Assembly: GCA_032622095.1 (NCBI GenBank)
Contig: CP136061.1
Location: 91,117,845 to 91,181,844 of the forward strand
Source of the DNA: Siphonodentalium dalli
Taxonomy: Eukaryota; Mollusca; Scaphopoda; Gadilida; Siphonodentaliidae
DNA length: 64,000 nt
Reading direction: 5' to 3'
The position numbers were made by a program, and so were the translations under genes. How positions within the stretch are numbered: the first letter of the stretch is position 1; every line of letters begins with the position of its first letter. Positions 60,101 through 64,000 of the stretch are shown one piece after another. The notes below the pieces were generated by a model. It searched no databases. It saw only the letters and a program-made list of their open reading frames with translations, and was not told where the DNA came from.

Positions 60101-62850
60101 ATAATATATTTCTACATTCTTTGACAATTTTATCATTTTTAATATGTGTTAAGCCAATGCATTCTCTTATATATGCGAGGCGACCTATGGTCGACTCGCA
60201 TATATAAGAGAATGCATTGGTACAGGGCCGTTCTGTTGGGTAAAGGGTGAAAACATACATAAACGTTGGCGGGATAAACTAGCAAATGAGCTGTTGAAAT
60301 TCACAACAAAAAATCAGCAATTGTTAAACTCATATGGACAGCTCACAATTACAAGGAAATAGGTATTGATTTTGTTCGAATTTCAACCATTAAATAGATG
60401 TTCGTAAAATACAACTGCAACTCCTGCAACAATTATATAGCTCATCTATGGCTTGAGTTCCAGATAGCTGTTACCCGAACATCTGAATCGGAGGGCTTAG
60501 TAGATTCATGGCCCTAGGTTTAGCATCAAGGAATGTGGCAAAGTGGAATTATACTTTGTTTGTTGTTCGCCCACTGACACTACTATACACAAAGATATAT
60601 CGAAAGATCTTGAAAATTTTATAAAAAGAAGGGGCAGTCCTGTCTTTTGTTCACAAAACAAGAAACTTTCATAGAATTGGGAATTTCCGTGTCAGAAATT
60701 GGGAAAAATTTAGACTAATTGTCATTGGATACGGGGCCCATTTTCAGACCCTGATATCTAAAAAATCCCCGAAGGACTCACCAAAACATTTGCCATCCTG
60801 TATCACGAAGCCAGCAACACAGTCAGAGCAGTTATACACTCTCCCGAATCTCTCCTGTTCAGCAGGGGGTAAGTTTGTACAGCTATGTAGCGAGCCACAT
60901 GGATTTTCATTGCAAGCGGTGATAACAGTGTTACATATGTCACCTGAAATATATTCTCATACAATGGTGACATCCTCATCACATACCAATTGGAGGGCGG
61001 CAATAACAATGCCACATATCATCGATGTGCTTACAAAATGTGTTATCTTCCAAAAAATAAAATTTTACAGACAAACAAATCTATTTATATCTGGAAATGT
61101 AATTGGTATATGCCAATACCTTTCCATGATACAGTAATGCCCTAAATAATCGACTCCTTAACCACAGAAGAATTGTGGGTAACTTTTCAGTACTTAGTCG
61201 GAAATATGGCTTGTTATCATACATGAGAGCTTTCCGATGAAGCCATATTCCGACTAAATCCTGAAAAGTTACCCATAATTCTGCTGTGGATAAGGGGTCG
61301 ATTAATTAGGACATTACTGTAGTCCTTTATATCATATTTGTTATAAAAGATAAACTTTCATATTCATACCTTGCAGTGTAATGGCTTCTTTTTCACAAAT
61401 AGTTAATAAACGACGAAGTCCTACGAGAGATGGGGAAACAAGACACATGTCGTCTGCATAAAAAGATTATTAGTCATAGACTTACCAATCATGCACCCAC
61501 TCCATATGCATTCACATTATCACTCATGCAATTTATGTACATATTAACCCTTACTATACTAAATGAATTGTCCCATTCACTTATAAATGTATTCATAGGA
61601 ATGGACCTTTTTGTATTCATTTGGATGGATGTTAAAGTGGTGTGAACCACTCCGGTAAGGTGCTCAAATAGAAATGTAGAATAATCTTGCTTAAAGTAGT
61701 TATTTTTACAAATATTATATCCATATTGACAACACCCACCGTCATTCTTATATATTAAATAAATGCAGTGACTGTCGATGACAAAATCGTTGCATTATTT
61801 TATCGCCTATAGTTGCATCCCGAATCAATATTTACAATTGAGTGTAGTTCAGACGATGTTTTCTATGGATTGGTACGGTCGATTTGTTTGCGATTTTCGT
61901 TGATGTTAGTAAAATGCTTACACTCCTCCAGTTGGCATAAAGCCTGAGTAATAATTTATAAGTTTCTCGCACCCTAAACAGTCCATAATAATTCGTTAAG
62001 GATATATGAGCTGACATCTGCCAGTCAAAATGAACAACATTGCAGAATAATTCATATTCATTGGTGGGCAATGTTTAGATAATAAGTTCAACAACGTTTG
62101 TTGAACTTATTATCTGATCATTTCCGAAGGTAACAACCTACCAATGAGTGTTTAGTATAGAAAGTGCTAACCCTTTCAGTGCCAGGTCCGATTTTTGTAT
62201 CAACCCATATACCCTGTGCCAATGCATTCTCTTATATATGCGAGTCGACCATAGGTCGCCTCGCATATATAAGAGAATGCATTGGCCTAACAATTTTTCA
62301 TCATTTGTTATTATGTTTTACAATTTTTTACAATTTTAATAATTTTTTCTTATATTCTTTAACAGACTTATTTTGTAGGTTTAGTGCCAGGGAATCTTAC
62401 GTTTTTCATGGGCATACAAATTATTACTATGAATATTTGGTGATAGTTTTGAGTTATAACATGCCCATAAGGTTTTATCCAGTTTGTTTTTAATTTCGCT
62501 ATAGCATGCTTAAGCATACCCAAAAAATATTCAACCCAAACAAATCTATAAAAAAAAAAAAAATCAATTTGTTTAGGGCCGATTTTACAGACCGTAAATT
62601 AAGGCCGATGAGATCGGCCCCTGGCACTGAAAGGGTTAAAAAAAATAACTTAACACACTCCCTTCAATGATGAGTCTCACCTTCATATCCTATATCACAA
62701 GTGCAGCCGACCAGACTGAATGAACCATTTGTATATCTTGAATCCTCAAACACACATGTTGAATGTGCTAAATCACAGTCACATAGCCGTATCAACATTT
62801 CAATTGGCTCCGTCTGAGCGGGCATCGTAGCATCATCCACTGCTCCAATT
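11978..62850 (-). CDS. EGF-rich receptor-type protein tyrosine phosphatase-like gene, 22 exons, 5' and 3' incomplete
   Basis: Exons (low..high): 62681..62850, 60782..60943, 59574..59693, 58633..58758, 56788..56904, 54993..55109, 50537..50791, 45267..45401, 43385..43510, 40752..40892, 37861..37983, 35502..35753, 34525..34653, 29320..29452, 28425..28462, 25113..25237, 20188..20242, 19686..19747, 17288..17324, 15766..15866, 13363..13488, 11978..12123. Every exon has AG/GT borders, every junction keeps phase and none has an internal stop. The predicted protein is a type I membrane receptor: fourteen EGF-like modules outside, one transmembrane helix, and a PTP-fold domain inside. PTP domains remove phosphate from phosphotyrosine, but motif loss here makes activity doubtful. 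Cysteine spacing and PTP motifs are seen directly; the single-gene join is inferred from strand, order and phase. The start codon and signal peptide lie upstream of 62,850 and the 3' end is unresolved. Confidence 0.85.
12683..12893. repeat. 33-bp minisatellite, about 6 copies
   Basis: Unit close to CGCGCTGTGTGAAGACTCAC plus AATAGACCAGAGA. Because 33 is a multiple of three, it yields repetitive false open frames on both strands. Confidence 0.8.
13363..13488 (-). CDS. Receptor exon: PTP C-x-x-Y-W-P motif
   Basis: A 126-bp exon encoding [11 protein letters not shown], then [10 protein letters not shown] and [10 protein letters not shown] before donor GTGAGT. It matches the PTP block K-C-x-x-Y-W-P ... 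V-x-L-x-x-E-E-x-x-x-x-Y-T-I-R-x-F-x-V. Both borders are phase 0. Confidence 0.9.
15766..15866 (-). CDS. Receptor exon: PTP L-x-D-L-W ... I-I-V-M-L motif
   Basis: A 101-bp exon encoding (D)[14 protein letters not shown], then [10 protein letters not shown] and ending SDSEQ. It matches the PTP motif D-F-W-R-M-I-W ... I-V-M-L-T. Phase 1 in, phase 0 out. Confidence 0.87.
17288..17324 (-). CDS. Receptor micro-exon: degenerate F-I-A-x-Q-G-P segment
   Basis: A 37-bp exon between acceptor TCGTCAG and donor GTTGGT encoding [12 protein letters not shown]. Joined in phase 0 after NASYIN and in phase 1 before (D)PVAG, it gives [17 protein letters not shown]. This aligns without gaps to the PTP motif G-Y-x-x-x-x-x-F/Y-I-A-T-Q-G-P. 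Q-G is replaced by A-D. Confidence 0.68.
17521..18095. repeat. 41-42-bp minisatellite, about 13 degenerate copies
   Basis: Unit close to GCAGAGTTATCTACCTTACA plus TGTATTTAAACCACCATCGCT. Lies in the intron between PTP exons 19,686 and 17,288. Confidence 0.8.
18418..19631. mobile_element. Harbinger-like element with ~60-bp terminal inverted repeats
   Basis: Left end TAGGGTACGTCCATACGCTG and on, through GCAATATTGCACTGCAAACT, is mirrored at 19,571-19,631. ACTC or CTC flanks both ends. A minus-strand frame at 19,204-19,458 contains [11 protein letters not shown], resembling the N-terminal R-R-W-W-V-R-P-W motif of HARBI1/ALP1-like transposases, then loses similarity. Probably a decayed non-autonomous copy. 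Confidence 0.55.
19686..19747 (-). CDS. Receptor micro-exon: PTP H-x-R-V / N-A-S-Y-I motif
   Basis: A 62-bp exon encoding (D)[20 protein letters not shown] before a perfect GTAAGT donor. It matches the PTP block Y-D-H-S-R-V-V-L ... D-Y-I-N-A-S-Y-I very well, with D-Y-I changed to Q-F-V. It is seen directly and cannot easily be chance. Confidence 0.85.
19996..20155. mobile_element. 160-bp miniature inverted-repeat element
   Basis: Both halves are near mirror images: ACAGAATAATCATTGATTGA with ACTGGTGACGTGAC on the left, the complement on the right ending TTATTCTGT. It lies 32 bp from the donor of the 20,188 exon. Confidence 0.7.
20188..20242 (-). CDS. Receptor micro-exon: degenerate KNRY/phosphotyrosine-loop segment
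   Basis: A 55-bp exon encoding [18 protein letters not shown], ending G|GTAAAT. It sits where PTPs carry K-N-R-Y-K-N-I-L-P-Y-D. Only the second Tyr, Asn, Ile-Leu and Tyr-Asp positions survive, so the phosphotyrosine-recognition loop is altered. It enters in phase 0 and leaves in phase 1, exactly what the flanking exons require. The acceptor (AAG) is weak, with a TTAACTAAC branch-like site upstream. Confidence 0.55.
21020..23290. repeat. Three diverged copies of a dispersed repeat
   Basis: Segments at 21,060-21,250, 22,805-23,060 and 23,120-23,285 share blocks such as ATACAATGGCGGATATG, GTCTCTGTTTACATTT and TACGGTGTGGTTTATTTGGT. ATGCGTGGAC and GATGAGAACGCAACA recur at 22,622 and 23,081. An uncharacterised minus-strand open frame at 22,287-22,622 lies between them. 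Confidence 0.6.
21830..22060 (-). repeat. Dispersed repeat, inverted copy of the 35,775 family
   Basis: Reverse complement resembles 35,860-36,120 (CGATGGCGA..., TGCATCCC, GTAAATATTTACA, CTGAGTA). Other copies lie at 44,643-44,955 and 61,640-61,995. Confidence 0.55.
25113..25237 (-). CDS. Receptor exon: PTP domain wedge/helix start
   Basis: A 125-bp exon after a strong acceptor (TTATTTTCAG). It ends [14 protein letters not shown]... and then NYSDQFK before GTGATT. The pattern (I-x-I-x-x-F/Y-x-x-Y-I-x-x-L ... F-K) is the N-terminal helix of receptor PTP domains, normally just after the membrane. It ends in phase 0. Confidence 0.82.
25750..25992. mobile_element. Nested palindromic element, AGAATGAGGTCC family
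   Basis: Outer arms CAAGCCTTGAAATAGGGTGT / complement, enclosing two inner palindromes built from CAGAATGAGGTCCCCAGAGG and GTGAATTTAGTGATGCTA. Other family members: 36,690-37,130, 41,630-42,040, 55,450-55,995 and 58,150-58,600. Confidence 0.7.
26354..26586. repeat. ~76-bp tandem repeat, three units
   Basis: Units begin CACGTTTGAATTGTTTGTTT and contain CTCGTTACATGAGACGGAGA. A further unit at 27,062-27,140 suggests that later insertions split the array. Confidence 0.65.
26578..26730. mobile_element. Foldback element, ~150 bp
   Basis: Arms of about 62 bp containing GACTGTTTTTATGGAGATGT face each other around a 20-bp centre. Inserted next to the 76-bp tandem repeat. Confidence 0.65.
28425..28462 (-). 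CDS. Receptor micro-exon: juxtamembrane segment
   Basis: A 38-bp exon between TAG acceptor and GTGAAA donor, encoding [12 protein letters not shown]. It was accepted because it alone converts the phase-2 exit of the transmembrane exon into the phase-1 entry of the 25,113 exon, with Glu completed on both sides. Homology cannot be judged over so few residues. Confidence 0.6.
28898..29289. mobile_element. TTAA-flanked piggyBac-like miniature element, copy 1
   Basis: Left TTAA|CCCTTTACCCAACA, right TGTTGGGTAAAGGG|TTAC. CCCT-starting ends with TTAA targets are typical of piggyBac-type transposons. Holds two hairpins (29,048-29,113 and 29,195-29,262) around an AT-rich segment. No transposase. Confidence 0.6.
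29320..29452 (-). CDS. Receptor exon: stalk and transmembrane helix
   Basis: A 133-bp exon. It starts with a short polar stalk ([10 protein letters not shown], two glycosylation sequons), followed by about 25 hydrophobic residues ([18 protein letters not shown] and on) and then the basic stop-transfer run RIRKHNNE. This fits a type I single-pass membrane protein. It leaves in phase 2 with donor GTAAGT at 29,319, some 30 bp from a TTAA-type miniature element. Confidence 0.88.
31414..31645. repeat. Direct duplication of ~85 bp
   Basis: 31,414-31,500 and 31,561-31,645 share TGAACATGGGG, TTTTCGAGAA and ATTTCGGCCAATT with ACGGCAT. Cause unknown. Confidence 0.55.
32300..33583 (+). mobile_element. 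3' end of a non-LTR retrotransposon (LINE)
   Basis: Begins with a truncated coding end (see 32,334-32,732), continues through a 3' untranslated stretch of TCTG/TATG-rich sequence and ends in an ATAATAATAATAATAAC tail. 5' truncation is normal for LINE copies. The 3' limit is inferred from the AAT repeat. Confidence 0.5.
32334..32732 (+). pseudogene. LINE ORF2 C-terminal fragment with Cys/His zinc-binding motif
   Basis: A 132-residue plus-strand frame with [19 protein letters not shown] (C-x2-C-x8-H-x5-C), followed by a C-terminal helical tail. This C-C-H-C motif is found after the reverse transcriptase in many animal LINEs. The reverse transcriptase itself is absent; stops occur just upstream of the ATG at 32,334. 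It is a truncated copy, not a host gene. Confidence 0.5.
34252..34400. repeat. Two degenerate hairpins of the TATATAAGAGAATGCATTGG family
   Basis: Hairpin remnants at 34,252-34,300 and 34,328-34,398, followed by AAGCTCCAGTCATGGAAGGG, a sequence that accompanies this family elsewhere. Confidence 0.55.
34525..34653 (-). CDS. Receptor exon: membrane-proximal calcium-binding EGF module 14
   Basis: Phase 1-1 exon of 129 bp reading (D)[25 protein letters not shown] and [13 protein letters not shown]. Its final G combines with AT of the next exon to give Asp, leading directly into the stalk and transmembrane exon. Confidence 0.92.
34975..35331. repeat. AT-rich degenerate array plus hairpin
   Basis: Repeats of TTTTTCTTACATTCTTTAAC with variable spacing, ended by a palindrome at 35,266-35,331. 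The same array-and-hairpin layout, on the other strand, is seen at 50,012-50,464. Confidence 0.6.
35502..35753 (-). CDS. Receptor exon: double module, MEGF/laminin-type EGF 12 plus calcium-binding EGF 13
   Basis: A 252-bp phase 1-1 exon. The first module (CVGHWGHNC..., [13 protein letters not shown]) is MEGF/laminin-type. The second ([12 protein letters not shown]..., [12 protein letters not shown]) is EGF-like, with His where an aromatic residue is usual. Its organisation is identical to exon 50,537-50,791. Confidence 0.92.
35775..36140 (+). repeat. Dispersed repeat family, ~340 bp
   Basis: Shares GTGAAACACTCCGATAGGGT, ATAGAAATGTAGAA and CAGTTGACACAGCACCTGAG-like blocks with 44,643-44,955 and 61,640-61,995. 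Non-coding, no clear terminal repeats. Confidence 0.6.
36205..36560. repeat. Two palindromic AATGTTCAGATAATAAGTTC units
   Basis: Palindromes at 36,213-36,290 and 36,493-36,558. Related units at 39,430-39,512, 49,546-49,616 and 62,066-62,132. Confidence 0.6.
36697..37130. mobile_element. AGAATGAGGTCC-family element, ~434 bp
   Basis: Long terminal arms reading GTGTCTGACATTTGCAGA on the left and its complement on the right, each arm itself palindromic. The middle holds a block (TTGAAGTTGGTGATGTTCAC and TCGATTATGCATTTTATCTT) shared with 41,720-41,900, 56,030-56,160 and 58,310-58,440. Confidence 0.65.
37861..37983 (-). CDS. Receptor exon: calcium-binding EGF module 11
   Basis: Phase 1-1 exon of 123 bp reading (D)[23 protein letters not shown] and [13 protein letters not shown]. 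The module has two extra residues (YK) between the aromatic position and the fifth cysteine, unusual for this family. Otherwise it is a normal calcium-binding EGF. Confidence 0.88.
38186..38305. mobile_element. TA-flanked CAGTAATG miniature element, internally deleted
   Basis: Left TACAGTAATGCC, right GGCATTACTGTA. Members of the family: 39,211-39,395, 43,929-44,118, 48,028-48,140 and 61,132-61,321. TA flanks and CAGT ends suggest a Tc1/mariner-type origin. Confidence 0.6.
38400..39060. repeat. Dispersed repeat with CCAAGATGGC motifs
   Basis: Several AAATCCAAGATGG/TATGGC words and an end segment GACGGATGCCAACCCATGGT shared in diverged form with 10,470-10,520. Looks like a decayed non-autonomous retroelement or MITE; class not determined. 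Confidence 0.45.
40752..40892 (-). CDS. Receptor exon: divergent EGF-like module 10
   Basis: Phase 1-1 exon of 141 bp with six cysteines in EGF order: [16 protein letters not shown], then [10 protein letters not shown] and QRC. It has none of the calcium-binding signature (no D-x-N-E start, no C-x-N-x4-Y-x-C). It probably forms a non-calcium spacer module. Splice borders are good (CAG in, GTATGA out). Confidence 0.82.
42495..43308. repeat. 48-bp minisatellite with 52-54-bp variants, about 16 copies
   Basis: Unit ACAATGCGCTACATGCAGCT plus TGTCTTAACAGTGAAAACCT and AGATCAGT. Alternating spacer variants (ACAATG against AGCATAGATAG) form a higher-order pattern. Lies in the intron just downstream of exon 43,385. 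Confidence 0.88.
43385..43510 (-). CDS. Receptor exon: calcium-binding EGF module 9
   Basis: Phase 1-1 exon of 126 bp reading (D)[23 protein letters not shown] and [13 protein letters not shown]. Full calcium-binding EGF consensus. A 48-bp minisatellite ends about 75 bp downstream in the following intron. Confidence 0.92.
43929..44118. mobile_element. CAGTAATG miniature foldback element
   Basis: Left ACAGTAATGCCCTAAATAAT, internal TCAGGATTTAGTCAGAAATA mirrored on the right. Right end partly decayed. Confidence 0.65.
45267..45401 (-). CDS. Receptor exon: calcium-binding EGF module 8
   Basis: Phase 1-1 exon of 135 bp reading (D)[24 protein letters not shown] and [13 protein letters not shown]. 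Six cysteines with the calcium-binding consensus and a slightly long first loop. Acceptor is TAG, donor GTAACA. Confidence 0.9.
45446..45953. mobile_element. Foldback element with ~80-bp inverted repeats and two inner hairpins
   Basis: Arms include GGTCCATTATTCTTTGTAGG and TATGTGACCCGCCATATCAA. Hairpins at 45,546-45,611 and 45,789-45,852 belong to the TATATAAGAGAATGCATTGG family. Confidence 0.72.
45952..46383. repeat. 50-bp minisatellite, about 8 nearly identical copies
   Basis: Unit GACAGACCATGAGGCATTGT plus ATTTATTATTCTTTGTAGGC and TTGTTCATAT. Half of the unit equals the end of the adjacent foldback element's inverted repeat. Confidence 0.9.
46877..47101. mobile_element. Hairpin-containing TTAACCCTTTCATGACGG-type element
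   Basis: Starts TTAACGCTTCCATGACGGGA, ends TAGTCATGAAAGGGTTTAA, with two degenerate hairpins inside. Confidence 0.55.
49655..49790. repeat. Single hairpin unit with CATCACGAAAAGGG end
   Basis: Palindrome at 49,669-49,733, followed by GCAGCTCCCATCACGAAAAG. Same family as 46,877-47,101. Confidence 0.55.
49963..50514. mobile_element. TTAACCCTTTCATGACGG element with two hairpins and AT-rich array
   Basis: Left TTAACCCTTTCATGACGG, right CATCATTAAAGGG. Hairpins at 50,012-50,075 and 50,399-50,464 flank a degenerate array of AAATGTAAGAAAAAATTATA-like units. It ends 22 bp before the donor of the double-EGF exon at 50,537. Confidence 0.6.
50537..50791 (-). CDS. Receptor exon: double module, MEGF/laminin-type EGF 6 plus calcium-binding EGF 7
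   Basis: A 255-bp phase 1-1 exon with two modules. The first ([10 protein letters not shown]..., then [13 protein letters not shown]) is the laminin/MEGF type, with the G-x-x-C start and the GW-x-G-x-x-C end. The second ([12 protein letters not shown]..., [12 protein letters not shown]) is a calcium-binding EGF. Exon 35,502-35,753 has the same two-module layout, which suggests internal duplication of a block of the gene. Confidence 0.92.
51575..51690. repeat. Foldback pair with AAAATAATCC core
   Basis: CAGCTTACGGGTTTT and GGATTATTTT are mirrored as AAAATAATCC and AAAACCGTACGCTACTC. Short inverted-repeat element. Confidence 0.5.
52774..54966. mobile_element. 2.19-kb element with ~43-bp terminal inverted repeats
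   Basis: Left ACACTCAGAGTGTGGTATAA plus GGAAAACACTCAACACGGTG, exactly mirrored at the right end. The inner zone repeats GATTCACGGTG/CACCGTG words. TAC flanks both sides. No recognisable transposase; the longest frame (53,528-53,791) is AT-rich and unrecognised. Confidence 0.65.
54993..55109 (-). CDS. Receptor exon: calcium-binding EGF module 5
   Basis: Phase 1-1 exon of 117 bp reading (D)[21 protein letters not shown] and [13 protein letters not shown]. Full calcium-binding EGF consensus. The donor GTAAGT at 54,992 lies only about 25 bp from the right end of the inverted-repeat element at 52,774-54,966. Confidence 0.92.
55450..55995. mobile_element. AGAATGAGGTCC-family elements, two or more copies
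   Basis: Palindromic blocks at 55,470-55,545, 55,745-55,860 and 55,885-55,990, arranged as nested or adjacent elements. Confidence 0.6.
56788..56904 (-). CDS. Receptor exon: EGF-like module 4, weak calcium site
   Basis: Phase 1-1 exon of 117 bp reading [22 protein letters not shown] and [13 protein letters not shown]. Six cysteines are in EGF order. The usual D-I-N-E is replaced by V-V-D-M and the aromatic residue before the fifth cysteine by Val, so calcium binding is less certain than in its neighbours. N-E-T is a potential glycosylation site. Confidence 0.88.
57835..58078. repeat. Direct tandem duplication, ~120 bp x 2
   Basis: Copies share TATGGTGTCATTTGT/TATGGCATCATTTGT, GAAATCAATA and AAAGTATTTTG with TTTAC and ACCTATTT. 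Both strands carry short spurious open frames. Confidence 0.7.
58150..58600. mobile_element. AGAATGAGGTCC-family element
   Basis: Ends with the palindromic GCAGAATGGGGTTCCAGG and CACTCTCTAGAGACCTCATT blocks, 33 bp from the donor of exon 58,633. Confidence 0.6.
58633..58758 (-). CDS. Receptor exon: calcium-binding EGF module 3
   Basis: Phase 1-1 exon of 126 bp reading (D)[23 protein letters not shown] and [13 protein letters not shown]. Six cysteines with the full calcium-binding consensus. Acceptor TTTCCAG, donor GTAACA. Confidence 0.92.
59574..59693 (-). CDS. Receptor exon: calcium-binding EGF module 2
   Basis: Phase 1-1 exon of 120 bp reading (D)[10 protein letters not shown], then [12 protein letters not shown] and SGFRML. 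This is the classic calcium-binding EGF pattern: D-I-N-E-C start, six cysteines, and the C-x-N-x4-Y-x-C signature associated with Asp/Asn beta-hydroxylation and Ca2+ binding. Donor is GTATGA. Confidence 0.9.
59821..60247. mobile_element. TTAA-flanked piggyBac-like miniature element, copy 2
   Basis: TTAA|CCCTTTACCCAACA on the left, TGTTGGGTAAAGGG on the right. Hairpins at 59,971-60,036 and 60,156-60,222. Clear sister of 28,898-29,289. Confidence 0.62.
60782..60943 (-). CDS. Receptor exon: EGF-like module 1
   Basis: Phase 1-1 exon of 162 bp beginning (G)DICNTV and ending DGKCF before donor GTGAGT. It has eight cysteines including NPCGSLHSC and NCSDCVAGF, so it is a long, slightly divergent EGF-like module. 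N-C-S is a potential N-glycosylation site. The first residue is completed by the last base of the preceding exon, giving a smooth GYEG-D join. Confidence 0.75.
61132..61321. mobile_element. TA-flanked CAGTAATG miniature element, full length
   Basis: TACAGTAATGCCCTAAATAA at the left and its complement at the right end (GGACATTACTGTA), with long mirrored arms. The best preserved copy of the family. Confidence 0.7.
61640..61995 (+). repeat. Dispersed repeat, 35,775 family
   Basis: GTGTGAACCACTCCGGTAAG, AAATAGAAATGTAGAATAAT and TTGCATCCCGAATC match the 35,775-36,140 and 44,643-44,955 copies. Confidence 0.6.
62168..62639. mobile_element. TTAACCCTTTCAGTGCCAGG element containing a hairpin insert
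   Basis: Left TAACCCTTTCAGTGCCAGG, right CCTGGCACTGAAAGGGTTAA. TTAA-type target and CCCTTT ends as in piggyBac-like elements. A perfect palindrome of the TATATAAGAGAATGCATTGG family lies at 62,218-62,286. Confidence 0.62.
62681..62850 (-). CDS. Receptor exon 1 seen: atypical Cys-rich (EGF-like) module
   Basis: The most 5' exon recognised. It reads IGAVDDAT..., then LCDCD, a central [13 protein letters not shown] motif and the glycosylation sequon NGS. The C-x-C-(5)-G-Y-E-G end is EGF-like, but the first half is not a normal EGF module. It enters in phase 2 and leaves in phase 1 with donor GTGAGA, unlike the 1-1 EGF exons that follow, so a different domain probably precedes it outside or near the right edge. 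Acceptor is a clear pyrimidine tract ending CAG. Confidence 0.65.
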
Positions 62851-64000
62851 CTGAAGGAACGATAATTGCAAGGTCTTTATAGCAAATGAGTGAATTTGAT
62901 TTTTTCAAGAACTAAATGTGTGGACAAATGTTGTTTCTCGATGAATGGCTATATATTTCTGTTTACTCTTCTCGAAAATATGAGTGCGCTCACAGCAGTG
63001 GGGGAGGGGAGGCATGACAGAGGGCATGCATGAATCCAGTTCCACTTGCCCTCATTGAACACCTGACTGAAGAAGTTGAAACTGTTTAAAACGACACAGC
63101 GTATTTACTAGACAATTGCGTACTCCTCCCAACAGTCAACTTAGTTATAAAGTTCTTACAATTGTCTCTTACTCTCCTTTTGCCATCTAAAGTGTGAATC
63201 GCTATAGCACAAGGTCATACTTCCCTTCTGACTCTTACTAGTACATGTATGTGCTTTCTATATTTAGCGCGGGGTTTTCCAGCATAAATGGCGAAAACGG
63301 ATCGCCCGAAAGTCATATTTCCTATGTGTTTTGAGAACAATTCCCACACTAAAAACTGATGCCAGAATGGAGGATCAGAGCGGTAGTTTTGTTGTTTATT
63401 TTTGCAAGACACTGATTGGTTTCGTCAAAATTGCAGCAAATTAGGACTCTTGTATTTGACCTGCCGCGAGTGTTGTCATGACATTGTCATTCATGTGCGT
63501 TTATACTCTTGTGTTGATAAAATAATCGGAGAACCAAATCACACCGTTTTGCAATATAGTTCTTTGCTTTTAGTGGGACTTTCCAAACGTAAGGTACGAA
63601 ATTACTCAAATTTTAATCAATATTTTGTGTGTTTAACAAGGGCAGCTTGTTGTTCTGCTCGCTTAGTATATATCTTAATATTGCAGAAGTCCACCAAATG
63701 TGGATAGCATGTCACCGGTAGCAGCGGTCTTACCGAGACACCAAGGTAGGTAAACCCTGCATGGAGTTTGACACTATAATGCGCTCATCGTCTGAAATAA
63801 TTTTCCATCTGTTATGTTACCATTATGTGGAAACTCATATTTCAGAGAGATGTTTTGCCCAAATGATGAGTATTTTACGTTTAACCCTTCCAAGAAATCA
63901 CACGAATGCGCTGTGCCAATGTATTATTTTATATATTCGAGTCCCCCATGGAGATCCTTGCATATATAAGAGAATACATTTCCCCAAAAATATTTACCTT
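62851..64000. other. Right edge; no supported exon
   Basis: The upstream part of the receptor gene should begin here or beyond the window. The minus-strand frame at 63,215-63,412 shows no recognisable domain. A degenerate hairpin-family palindrome lies at 63,915-63,980. Confidence 0.4.

Overview
The window looks like nuclear DNA of an invertebrate animal, most likely a bivalve mollusc. It is AT-rich, has short phase-matched exons spread over 51 kb, and is full of palindromic miniature transposons and Helitron-like repeats. No bacterial, organellar or viral gene was seen. The organism call is inference from style, not from a species marker.

One large gene fills the minus strand from beyond the right edge down to about position 11,978. 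I could place 22 coding exons whose splice phases all agree and which contain no internal stop. Reading 5' to 3' (right to left), they encode an atypical Cys-rich module (62,850-62,681) and fourteen EGF-like modules (60,943-34,525, two exons carrying two modules each). A membrane-spanning exon (29,452-29,320), a 38-bp juxtamembrane exon (28,462-28,425) and eight exons of a receptor-type protein tyrosine phosphatase (PTP) domain (25,237-11,978) follow. The product is a single-pass receptor with an EGF-rich ectodomain and a cytoplasmic PTP-fold domain. Several catalytic motifs are altered, including the WPD loop, so it may be a pseudophosphatase. The 5' end lies outside the window, and the exons after the conserved His-Cys were not found.

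The left 8.1 kb is a head-to-tail array of ten Helitron-like elements of two families. Their ends are TC at the 5' side and a hairpin followed by CTAG at the 3' side. One unit is only 64 bp long and is little more than the two termini fused.

The introns hold at least eight repeat families: a palindromic hairpin family, TTAA-flanked (piggyBac-like) and TA-flanked (Tc1/mariner-like) miniature elements, a Harbinger-like element, a 2.2-kb inverted-repeat element, a LINE 3' end and five minisatellites. Several insertions end within about 30 bp of a splice donor. No tRNA, rRNA, CRISPR or promoter could be supported.
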